From: Bacillota bacterium
GTDB lineage: Bacteria > Bacillota > Sulfobacillia > JAJZYS01 > JAJYTV01
Length of the DNA stretch: 6,027 nt
Direction of reading: 5' to 3'
Assembly (NCBI GenBank): GCA_021810725.1
Contig: JAJZIE010000153.1
Location: 1 to 6,027 of the forward strand
In this document: positions 1 through 5,320 of the stretch, in pieces
Position numbering within the stretch: position 1 is the first letter of the stretch
Layout: each line of letters begins with the position of its first letter
Made by a program: the position numbers and the translations under genes
Notes under the pieces: model-generated
What the model saw: only the letters and a program-made list of their open reading frames with translations
Databases searched by the model: none
What the model was told of the DNA's origin: nothing

Positions 1-234
1 GAAGAGGAGCAGGATCAGTCCGACCAGGGCGCGGAAGATGCCGATCGGGAACAGGGCGAGGATGGCGTAACCGAAGGCGGCCACCAGAGCCGCCAGGGCC
101 ACCAGGGCGACCACGGTGCCCCAGATTGCGGGACGCCAGCCGCCAACGGAACGCGCGGCCAGGAAGATCGTCAACGCTTCGACGAACTCCACGCCCGAGG
201 CCGCGAACACGGCCAGTACCACAACGACGTTCAA
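1..234 (-). CDS. COG4280-like integral membrane protein, N-terminal part (cut by window edge)
   Basis: The frame is open from a TTG at 232-234 to the left edge of the window and gives 78 residues. I chose the TTG because a perfect AGGAGG lies 8 nt upstream and no better in-frame start is near. The protein begins MNVVVVLAVF and is almost entirely hydrophobic. There is one membrane segment at about residues 2-28, then a short polar turn containing GGWRP (31-35), then two more segments at about 37-59 and 62-78. The first segment carries two glutamates in the motif EFVEALTI (residues 16-23). The pattern EFVEALTI followed by a GW-R turn is what I remember of the uncharacterised membrane family COG4280; this is recall, not a search result. 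Acidic residues inside a membrane helix suggest ion or metal transport, but the substrate is unknown. The gene lies 43 nt after the LysR-type gene on the same strand, so it is probably cotranscribed with it. Confidence 0.72.
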   Translation of the reverse strand, partial: MNVVVVLAVFAASGVEFVEALTIFLAARSVGGWRPAIWGTVVALVALAALVAAFGYAILALFPIGIFRALVGLILLLF

Positions 235-242
235 ATGTTCAG

Positions 243-248
243 CCTCCT
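243..248 (-). promoter_or_regulatory. Shine-Dalgarno AGGAGG for the COG4280-like gene
   Basis: The minus strand reads AGGAGG here, 8 nt before the TTG at 232-234. This site decides the TTG start, because no ATG or GTG lies in frame at a suitable distance. It sits in the 43-nt gap after the LysR-type gene, which fits translation from a shared transcript. Confidence 0.8.
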
Positions 249-277
249 GAGCGCCGCATCCGACATGGGTCTTCGCA

Positions 278-1189
278 TTAAGAGCCCACCGTTCCTTCCC
301 TTTGGGCGAAACGGGCCGCGGCGACGTCGATGAACGCTTTCGCCGCGGGCGTGAGGGCCCCCTCGCGCGGCAGCACGAGGCTCGTCTGGCGGCTGAGGCC
401 CGGCAGGCCGTCGGGTTCGAGGCGCACAAGCAGGCCTTGGGCGATGTCCGACCGGGCGGTGGAGAGCGGGACGAACGCGACCCCCAGGCCGCGCAGCAAT
501 ACCTCCCGCACGGCCTCGTGCCCGTCGAACTCGAGCGCGATGCGCGGGCGGATGCCGTGCTGCTCCAGCACCGCGTCCACGAGCGCCCTGAGGTGCGTCC
601 CCGCCTCGTACGCGATGAAGGGCAGGTCCTGCAGCTCGTTCAGCGTGGGCGACGGCGGCAGGGAAGCGGCGATACCGCGGCTCGCCACCAAAGCGACAGG
701 GTCTTCGAAGAGCGGCAGGCAGCGAAGGCGCGGATGGGTCACGGGTGTGGTGGTGAGGGCGAGGTCGGCCTCGAGCCCGAGCACTTCCGCGACCGCGTTG
801 CGCGTCGGCAGCGTGTGGACGTGGACGTGCACGGCGGGGTGCTCGCGGAGAAATTCCTGCAGCAGGTCAGGCAAGGTGTAGACCGCGACCGTGTCGACGC
901 AGCTGAGCGTGAGGCTGCCGGCGCCCGGCGCCGCCAGGGTGGCGACCTGCTGGCGCAGGTCGCGCTGCAGGGACATGAGGCGCTGCGCATAGGCGTACAC
1001 GACCTCACCGCCCGGGGTGGGCAGCACCGCATGGCCGCGCCGGAGGCAGAGTTCCGCGCCGAGCTCCTTCTCAAGGGCCTTGAGTTGGCGCGACACTGCG
1101 GGCTGCGAGAGATGCAGGTGTTCGGCCGCGGCTGTCAGGCTGCCAAGCTCGAAAATCGAGGCGAATGTCTGCAACTGTCGCAGCAGCAT
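278..1189 (-). CDS. LysR-type transcriptional regulator
   Basis: This 303-residue protein has the usual LysR-family length and order. An N-terminal winged helix-turn-helix at about residues 3-60 includes GSLTAAAEHLHLSQPAVSRQ (16-35), the family's DNA-recognition signature. A linker helix follows at about 62-90, then a periplasmic-binding-protein-like effector domain at about 91-295. The effector domain carries the C-terminal pattern LLRGLGVAFVP (231-241) common to the family. The ATG at 1187-1189 is preceded by GGAGG at 8 nt spacing. Such proteins act as tetramers in the cytoplasm and often regulate the divergent neighbour while repressing themselves. Here the divergent neighbour is the 2-oxoacid oxidoreductase pair, so control by a 2-oxoacid or related metabolite is a reasonable inference. 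The downstream membrane protein gene is an alternative target. The inducer cannot be read from the sequence. Confidence 0.95.
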   Translation of the reverse strand: MLLRQLQTFASIFELGSLTAAAEHLHLSQPAVSRQLKALEKELGAELCLRRGHAVLPTPGGEVVYAYAQRLMSLQRDLRQQVATLAAPGAGSLTLSCVDTVAVYTLPDLLQEFLREHPAVHVHVHTLPTRNAVAEVLGLEADLALTTTPVTHPRLRCLPLFEDPVALVASRGIAASLPPSPTLNELQDLPFIAYEAGTHLRALVDAVLEQHGIRPRIALEFDGHEAVREVLLRGLGVAFVPLSTARSDIAQGLLVRLEPDGLPGLSRQTSLVLPREGALTPAAKAFIDVAAARFAQREGTVGS

Positions 1190-1197
1190 TGCGCAAG

Positions 1198-1202
1198 CCT
1201 CC
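1198..1202 (-). promoter_or_regulatory. Shine-Dalgarno GGAGG for the LysR-type gene
   Basis: The minus strand reads GGAGG 8 nt before the ATG at 1187-1189. It supports that start, which also matches the usual LysR beginning, where the first helix starts within a few residues of Met1. Confidence 0.8.
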
Positions 1203-1221
1203 GTTCGTCATGCACCAGACA

Positions 1222-1238
1222 CATGCTGGGGATGCATG
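1222..1238. promoter_or_regulatory. Candidate LysR-type operator: CATGC-N7-GCATG dyad
   Basis: Positions 1222-1226 (CATGC) and 1234-1238 (GCATG) form a perfect inverted repeat around TGGGGAT. The T at 1224 and the A at 1236 are separated by exactly 11 nt, the T-N11-A layout typical of LysR-type binding sites. A further CATGCA at 1209-1214 makes a second, wider inverted pair with TGCATG at 1233-1238. The dyad lies between the regulator's -10 box (1251-1256) and its start codon, a place where binding would block its own transcription. It is also about 60 nt upstream of the oxidoreductase start. That this gene's product binds here is inference from position and symmetry. Confidence 0.5.
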
Positions 1239-1250
1239 ATGTTCACTTTT

Positions 1251-1256
1251 ATTATA
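1251..1256 (-). promoter_or_regulatory. -10 box (TATAAT) for the LysR-type gene
   Basis: The minus strand reads a perfect TATAAT inside the only AT-rich patch of the region (1246-1256). It would place the transcription start near 1244, giving a leader of about 55 nt before the ATG at 1189. I find no good TTGACA-like -35 box 16-18 nt upstream: that stretch on the minus strand reads CCCAAG-like sequence. The promoter may therefore be weak or factor-dependent. A 10-bp palindrome, TCGATATCGA, lies just upstream at 1259-1268 and could be a second protein site. For the plus-strand oxidoreductase genes I see no convincing -35/-10 pair, which would suit a promoter that needs an activator. Confidence 0.5.
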
Positions 1257-1284
1257 GGTCGATATCGAGTACGCTTGGGGGCGC

Positions 1285-1292
1285 AGGGGGGG
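1285..1292 (+). promoter_or_regulatory. G-rich ribosome binding site for the oxidoreductase alpha gene
   Basis: AGGGGGGG lies 7 nt before the TTG at 1300. It can pair with the 16S anti-Shine-Dalgarno sequence with a G-U wobble. It supports the TTG over the ATG at 1321, which has no purine-rich stretch at a suitable distance. The seven-G run is unusual for this window's ribosome binding sites, which otherwise contain GGAGG. Confidence 0.6.
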
Positions 1293-1299
1293 CTGTGCG

Positions 1300-3042
1300 T
1301 TGCCAAAGTCGCTCGCATGGATGATCGGCGGCGACCAGGGCGAAGGCATCGACGCGACCGGCGATGTCTTCGGCCGCGTCCTAAGCCGGCTGGGTTATTG
1401 CATTTACGGCTACAGACATTTCTCTTCGCGCATCAAGGGCGGCCATACGAATTTCACGGTCCGCATCGCAGCCGATAGGGTGCTCGCGCCCCAGGCCAAT
1501 GTCGAGGTGCTGGTCGCCTTGACGCAGGAGACGATCGACCGCAATGGCCACCTGCTTCTATCCGGTGCGCCGCTGCTTGCGGACAGCCAGCTGAAGCCCG
1601 TGTTGCCGGACGGCTGCGAGGCGCGGCTCGTCGAGATCCCCTTGACGCAGATCGCCCGCGAGGTCGGAGCGGCCGTCGTGCGCAACATGGTGGCGGTCGG
1701 CGGATCCGCGGCGCTCTTCGGCCTGCCGCTCGACGCGTTCGAGGCGTACGCGCGCGAGAAGTTCGAGCGCAAGGGCGAGACGGTCGCCCTGCAGAATGTC
1801 GAGGCCCTGCGGCGCGGCCATGCGTTCATCGAGGAGCTTGGCCTCCGTGGGCGCTTCTCCCTGCCCGCGCCGCGGCCGCGTGAGCGCTACCTCATGACGG
1901 GCAACGACAGCCTCGCTCTCGGAACCCTGGCCGCGGGCTGCCGCATCATGGCGGCCTATCCGATCACGCCGGCGACCGACATCATGGAGAACCTCGCGGG
2001 ACTCTTCCCCCGCTTCGGCGGGGCGGTCTGTCAGATGGAGGACGAACTCGCGGCGATCACGCTCGTGATCGGGGCCAACTACGCGGGGGCACGCGCCATG
2101 ACCGCCACGTCGGGTCCGGGCTTCAGCCTGATGCAGGAAGGCATCGGCCTCGCGTCGATGGCGGAGATCCCGGCCGTTGTCGTGGACACGCAGCGGGTCG
2201 GGCCGTCGACAGGCATGCCGACGAAGAACGAGCAGTCCGACCTCTTGGCCGCCGTCTTCGGCGGGCACGGCGAGGGCCAGCGCATCGTGATCGCCCCGGG
2301 GACGGCGGTGCAGGCCTTCGAGGACGGGTTCGAGGCGTTCAATCTGGCCGACCGCTACCAGTGCCCCGTGATCGTCCTCTCGGACCTCGCCCTGGCGCAG
2401 TGGCTGCAGTCCGTCGAGAATTTGCCGCTTGGCGGACATGCGATCGATCGCGGCGCCATCGTGGCCCAGGAGGAGCTCGATCGCCTGACGGGCGAGTTCG
2501 AGCGCTACCGCCTGACCGAGGACGGCATCTCGCCGCGCGCCCTGCCGGGGATGCCGAAGGGCCAGTTCCTCGCGACCGGTGTCGAGCACGCGTCGTCGGG
2601 CAAGGTGTCGGAGGCGCCGCAGAACCGGATCAGCCAGATGGAGAAGCGCAGCCGCAAGCTCGATGCCCTGCGTGCGCGAGCGGGCGCGATCGAGACGAGT
2701 CGCATGGATCACGCGGAGGTCGCCATCGTCTGCTTCGGCTCGATCGTCGGAGCGGTGGACGAGGCGGTCGAGCTTTTGCGCCAGGAAGGCGTGCGGGCCG
2801 GGCGCGTCCAGGTGCGCCAGCTCTGGCCGATGCCCGACATCCCGCTGGCGACCGCCCTGGGCGGCGCCGCCAAGGTGCTGGTCGCCGAGCAGAACGCCAC
2901 CGGCGAGATGCGCCAGCTCATGCGCATCGCGGGGCTCGAGGACGATCGCTACCGCTCGCTCGTGCACTTCGACGGCACCCTGCTGACGCCGGGTCGGGTG
3001 GTCGCCGCCGTGCAGGAGCTGTCGGTCAAGGAGGGGGTGTGA
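1300..3042 (+). CDS. korA: 2-oxoacid:ferredoxin oxidoreductase, fused gamma-alpha subunit
   Basis: This is the large subunit (580 aa) of a two-subunit 2-oxoacid:ferredoxin oxidoreductase. The enzyme decarboxylates a 2-oxoacid with CoA to acyl-CoA while reducing ferredoxin, in the cytoplasm. Residues about 8-185 form the gamma domain, with GGDQGEGIDATG (10-21) and YGYRHFSSRIKGGHTN (36-51). The alpha domain follows from about 196, with YPITP (220-224), TSGPG (270-274) and GPSTGMPTKNEQSDL (301-315), all hallmarks of the family. A C-terminal domain (about 471-575) carries AEQNATGEM (529-537). The start is TTG at 1300, since relatives I recall begin a few residues before the W-x-x-GG motif (here W7). 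The gamma-alpha fusion and length fit the KorA form of Bacillota and archaea. Whether 2-oxoglutarate or pyruvate is preferred cannot be settled here. The stop precedes the beta start by 2 nt, so the two are one operon. Confidence 0.93.
   Translation: MPKSLAWMIGGDQGEGIDATGDVFGRVLSRLGYCIYGYRHFSSRIKGGHTNFTVRIAADRVLAPQANVEVLVALTQETIDRNGHLLLSGAPLLADSQLKPVLPDGCEARLVEIPLTQIAREVGAAVVRNMVAVGGSAALFGLPLDAFEAYAREKFERKGETVALQNVEALRRGHAFIEELGLRGRFSLPAPRPRERYLMTGNDSLALGTLAAGCRIMAAYPITPATDIMENLAGLFPRFGGAVCQMEDELAAITLVIGANYAGARAMTATSGPGFSLMQEGIGLASMAEIPAVVVDTQRVGPSTGMPTKNEQSDLLAAVFGGHGEGQRIVIAPGTAVQAFEDGFEAFNLADRYQCPVIVLSDLALAQWLQSVENLPLGGHAIDRGAIVAQEELDRLTGEFERYRLTEDGISPRALPGMPKGQFLATGVEHASSGKVSEAPQNRISQMEKRSRKLDALRARAGAIETSRMDHAEVAIVCFGSIVGAVDEAVELLRQEGVRAGRVQVRQLWPMPDIPLATALGGAAKVLVAEQNATGEMRQLMRIAGLEDDRYRSLVHFDGTLLTPGRVVAAVQELSVKEGV
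3028..3034 (+). promoter_or_regulatory. Shine-Dalgarno AAGGAGG for the beta subunit gene
   Basis: AAGGAGG lies inside the last codons of the alpha gene, 10 nt before the ATG at 3045. The arrangement allows translational coupling, so the two subunits can be made in matched amounts. Confidence 0.8.
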
Positions 3043-3044
3043 CG

Positions 3045-3917
3045 ATGGAAACCGTGACGCTGCAGGATTACAAGACGTCGGAGAAGTCCTGGTGGTGCCC
3101 CGGCTGCGGTGACTTCGGCGTGCTGGCCGCCTTGCAGAAGACCCTCGTGAAGCTCGGCATCCCGCCCCACCGCGTCGCCATCGTCGCCGGCATCGGCTGC
3201 AGCGGCAAGATGGGCAACTACATCAATTCTTACAACATCCACGTGGTGCACGGTCGCACCCTGCCGTCCGCCCTCGGCGTCAAGCTCGCGAACCGTGACC
3301 TCCTCGTGATCGCCGCCGGCGGCGACGGAGACGGCTTCGCGATCGGCATGAACCACTTCGTGCACGCGGTGCGGCGCAACATCGGCGTCAAGTACATCGT
3401 GATGGACAACCACATCTACGGCCTGACGAAGGGGCAGAACTCCCCGACGTCGGACCACGGGCAGAAGGTGAAGGCGGCGCCCTTCGGCAACGTCGAGTCG
3501 CCGGTGCGGCCGCTCTCGCTCGCGCTCACGGCGGGGGCGACCTACGTCGCGCAGGGCTTCTCGTCGAATCAGGCGCAGCTCGCGCGCCTGATCGAGGGTG
3601 CGATCGCGCACCCCGGGTTCGCGTTTGTCAACGTGCTGAGCCCCTGCGTGACCTACAACAAGGTCAACACGTACGACTTCTACAAGCAGATGCTGCACGA
3701 TCTCGACGAAGACCCGGATTACCAGCCCGACAGCCGCGGGGGCGCGATCGCCGCCGTGCTGGAACGCGAGGAGCTCGTCACGGGTCTCATCTACCATGAT
3801 CCCGGGTCCGTCGCGTACGAGGACGCGTTGCCCGGCTTTGCCGAGCAGCCGCTTGCGGGGCGGGACATCACCCTCGGGCAGGAGGACTTCCTGGAGCTTC
3901 TCGCGAGCTACCGCTGA
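3045..3917 (+). CDS. korB: 2-oxoacid:ferredoxin oxidoreductase, beta subunit
   Basis: This 290-residue protein is the catalytic TPP and iron-sulfur subunit that pairs with the preceding gene product. Cysteines C18 and C21 (in WCPGCGDFG, 17-25), C52 (in GIGCSGK, 49-55) and C201 (in SPCVTYN) match the four [4Fe-4S] ligands of this family. The thiamine pyrophosphate and metal site is GDGDG (93-97) with N122 and the YGLTKGQ segment (125-131). Lys55, three residues after the third cysteine, sits where I recall a substrate-recognition lysine in the Sulfolobus enzyme. No ferredoxin-like delta subunit or extra 8-iron domain is fused, so electrons must go to a separate ferredoxin coded outside the window. 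Length and motifs are those of an intact KorB-type subunit. Another 2-oxoacid, such as pyruvate, remains possible as substrate. Confidence 0.95.
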   Translation: METVTLQDYKTSEKSWWCPGCGDFGVLAALQKTLVKLGIPPHRVAIVAGIGCSGKMGNYINSYNIHVVHGRTLPSALGVKLANRDLLVIAAGGDGDGFAIGMNHFVHAVRRNIGVKYIVMDNHIYGLTKGQNSPTSDHGQKVKAAPFGNVESPVRPLSLALTAGATYVAQGFSSNQAQLARLIEGAIAHPGFAFVNVLSPCVTYNKVNTYDFYKQMLHDLDEDPDYQPDSRGGAIAAVLEREELVTGLIYHDPGSVAYEDALPGFAEQPLAGRDITLGQEDFLELLASYR

Positions 3918-3937
3918 GGCCAGGAACTTCACGTCAG

Positions 3938-3967
3938 GCAAGCGCCGGCCAGGTGGCCGGCGCTTGC
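3938..3967 (+). terminator. Strong 13-bp hairpin after the oxidoreductase operon
   Basis: The arms 3938-3950 (GCAAGCGCCGGCC) and 3955-3967 are perfect reverse complements around the 4-nt loop AGGT. The hairpin begins 20 nt after the beta subunit stop. No T-rich tract follows on either strand, so it is not a classic intrinsic terminator. It may still end transcription with help or protect the 3' end of the operon mRNA. Confidence 0.45.
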
Positions 3968-4011
3968 GGCGTGCCTGGGGCCAAACCGGGCATCGGGCAG
4001 GGACGCAGCGC

Positions 4012-4050
4012 GCCTGGGTGGAAATTCCCAGGCAAGCGTAGTCCTGGGAG
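4012..4050 (+). promoter_or_regulatory. Candidate alternative hairpins in the lipoprotein gene leader
   Basis: GCCTGGG (4012-4018) pairs perfectly with CCCAGGC (4027-4033) around an 8-nt loop. The same central arm can instead pair with CCTGGG at 4043-4048. With flanking T-A and T-G pairs this gives an 8-bp stem, 4025-4032 with 4043-4050. The second form would bury most of the GGGAGG ribosome binding site at 4046-4051, while the first would leave it free. The two forms are mutually exclusive, as in a translational switch. I recognise no known riboswitch class. GC-rich sequence makes short complementary runs common, so this could be chance. Confidence 0.3.
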
Positions 4051-4051
4051 G
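4046..4051 (+). promoter_or_regulatory. Shine-Dalgarno GGGAGG for the lipoprotein gene
   Basis: GGGAGG lies 8 nt before the TTG at 4060. It supports that start, which puts a well-formed signal peptide at the N-terminus. No clear sigma-70 promoter is visible in 3918-4045. Confidence 0.7.
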
Positions 4052-4059
4052 CGACCCCG

Positions 4060-5301
4060 TTGCGCCGAACGGCATGGACCCTGTTCGCGGTGGCCACCAT
4101 CGTGCTTGCGGCCTGCGGTCAGGCGCGGCCGGTCGGGCCGGCTGCGCAGGCCGCGCCGCGGCAGGCGGTCACCAGCTTCGACGGCCACGCCATCTGGTTC
4201 TCTGGCGGGCGCCAGTACCCGGAAGGCCTGCGCCGCGTGCGGCAGGTGCGCGCGCCCTGGAGCTACGAGGCTGTGCAGCTGAACCAGTTCGGGCCGGCGA
4301 GCCTGATCTACGCCGCGACGTCCGGCAAGCTGCCGCAAGACGGCTCTTGGGGGGCGGGCATCCGGCTCGGCAAGCTGCGCGCCTTCAGCGTGAACGGACG
4401 CAGCTATGTGGTGCCGAAGGCCTTGACAGGCATGGACATCGCCGTGCTGCCGTTGGCCCGAGGCATGGTCTGGCTCGCGACGCCAGCCCACGGGCCGGAG
4501 AACATGGTCGGGCCCGCTCTGGGCACGAAGACGCTGAATCCGCAGGCGCTGCAAGGTTTCACAGCCATCTACTACACACCGTATCTGTCCAAGGGCGGCT
4601 CGCTCCTCGACGGGCGGGAGACGATCGCCGTCCTGCCCCATCGCTGGACAGGGCTCGACGGTCCCGTGGCGGCGTCGGCGTGGGCGGGTTGGCTTCCGCA
4701 GGACCGGGTACGCCCGCCGGGAACCGCATCGGCGGCGGCGCATCGACTCAGCTTCGACCCTAGCCAACGCGTCAGCGCCGATCGCGTGGCCACGAAGTCG
4801 CTGCCGGGCTATCCCACCATCTTCCTCCACGACGTACCGGAGCTTCAGGCGGGCCAGCACGCGCTCGTGGCATGGATCGGACAGATGACGCGCACGGCGG
4901 GCGGCTTCGAACTGGACGTGCGCTTTTTCGACACGAACTATGGTCTGGACGCGAGCCAACTTGCCTCGGCGGAGTACTACTGGTCCGAGACGAAAGGCGT
5001 TTGGACGCCGCTGACACAGATCTTCGCCGACCAGGATATCGAGAGTTTCGTCGACGTCGGAAGCCAGGCCGTGTACTGGCAGCAGGCGTTGGCCGTACCA
5101 CCGGGCGACGGCTCACGGCTCGACCTCGTCCAGATGGCCTTCTATCCCGGGACGGACACCATCGCGCCTGTCTGGGCTGGAAACTACATCTACGGCCGGA
5201 CGTTCGTCGATGGACGGAGCTGGGTGCACGACATGCTGCGCCTGAACCCGAGAGACCCGACAGGGCCTGCGCTGTCCGTCTGGACAGCGAACACGCCCTG
5301 A
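4060..5301 (+). CDS. Predicted lipoprotein of unknown function
   Basis: This 413-residue protein starts at a TTG with GGGAGG 8 nt upstream. The N-terminus is a lipoprotein signal: two arginines (R2, R3), a hydrophobic stretch (about 6-18) and the lipobox LAAC ending at C19, which would be lipidated. A low-complexity Ala/Pro/Gln-rich spacer (about 21-36) follows, typical of a tether between membrane and folded domain. The rest has no membrane segment. It is rich in aromatic residues and glycine, with many short alternating hydrophobic stretches such as FELDVRFFD, which suggests a mostly beta extracytoplasmic domain. Cys19 is the only cysteine in the mature protein. I recognise no enzyme motif or family. 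The gene follows the oxidoreductase operon after a 142-nt gap that contains a hairpin, so it is probably a separate unit. The coding sequence is intact; its job is unknown. Confidence 0.85.
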   Translation: MRRTAWTLFAVATIVLAACGQARPVGPAAQAAPRQAVTSFDGHAIWFSGGRQYPEGLRRVRQVRAPWSYEAVQLNQFGPASLIYAATSGKLPQDGSWGAGIRLGKLRAFSVNGRSYVVPKALTGMDIAVLPLARGMVWLATPAHGPENMVGPALGTKTLNPQALQGFTAIYYTPYLSKGGSLLDGRETIAVLPHRWTGLDGPVAASAWAGWLPQDRVRPPGTASAAAHRLSFDPSQRVSADRVATKSLPGYPTIFLHDVPELQAGQHALVAWIGQMTRTAGGFELDVRFFDTNYGLDASQLASAEYYWSETKGVWTPLTQIFADQDIESFVDVGSQAVYWQQALAVPPGDGSRLDLVQMAFYPGTDTIAPVWAGNYIYGRTFVDGRSWVHDMLRLNPRDPTGPALSVWTANTP

Positions 5302-5320
5302 CGGCCGATTGCCAGCCGTC
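5300..5320. terminator. Small hairpin between convergent genes
   Basis: GACGGC (5300-5305) and GCCGTC (5315-5320) are perfect complements around a 9-nt loop. They fill the 19-nt gap between the convergent stop codons of the lipoprotein and MFS genes. A symmetric hairpin here could serve both strands, but there is no T tract and the stem is only 6 bp. Confidence 0.25.

Noticed and set aside
1321..1323. ATG as the alternative start of the alpha subunit gene
   Set aside because: It would remove the residues before the W-x-x-GG motif that relatives keep, and it has no ribosome binding site. The TTG at 1300 has a G-rich site 7 nt upstream.
302..1324. Long plus-strand open frame (340 codons) opposite the LysR-type gene
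   Set aside because: It lies antisense to a clearly conserved regulator. Its translation is Arg/Gln/Glu-rich without domain features, as expected of the opposite strand of GC-rich coding DNA.
1558..2967. 469-codon minus-strand open frame inside the alpha subunit gene
   Set aside because: It is fully contained antisense to a protein with strong family motifs. Its composition is His/Arg/Asp-rich with no recognisable fold, so it is a shadow frame.
2361..3044. In-frame open extension upstream of the beta subunit gene
   Set aside because: It overlaps the alpha subunit in another frame and translates to Arg/Ala/Gly-rich low-complexity sequence. The beta subunit family begins near the ATG at 3045, which has AAGGAGG upstream.
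2949..4100. 383-codon minus-strand frame across the beta subunit gene and the following gap
   Set aside because: It is antisense to conserved coding sequence, has no ribosome binding site of note and shows no domain features.
3934..4959. 341-codon minus-strand frame across the leader and first part of the lipoprotein gene
   Set aside because: The opposite strand has a well-formed lipoprotein start with a Shine-Dalgarno site. This frame is Arg/Pro-rich and featureless.
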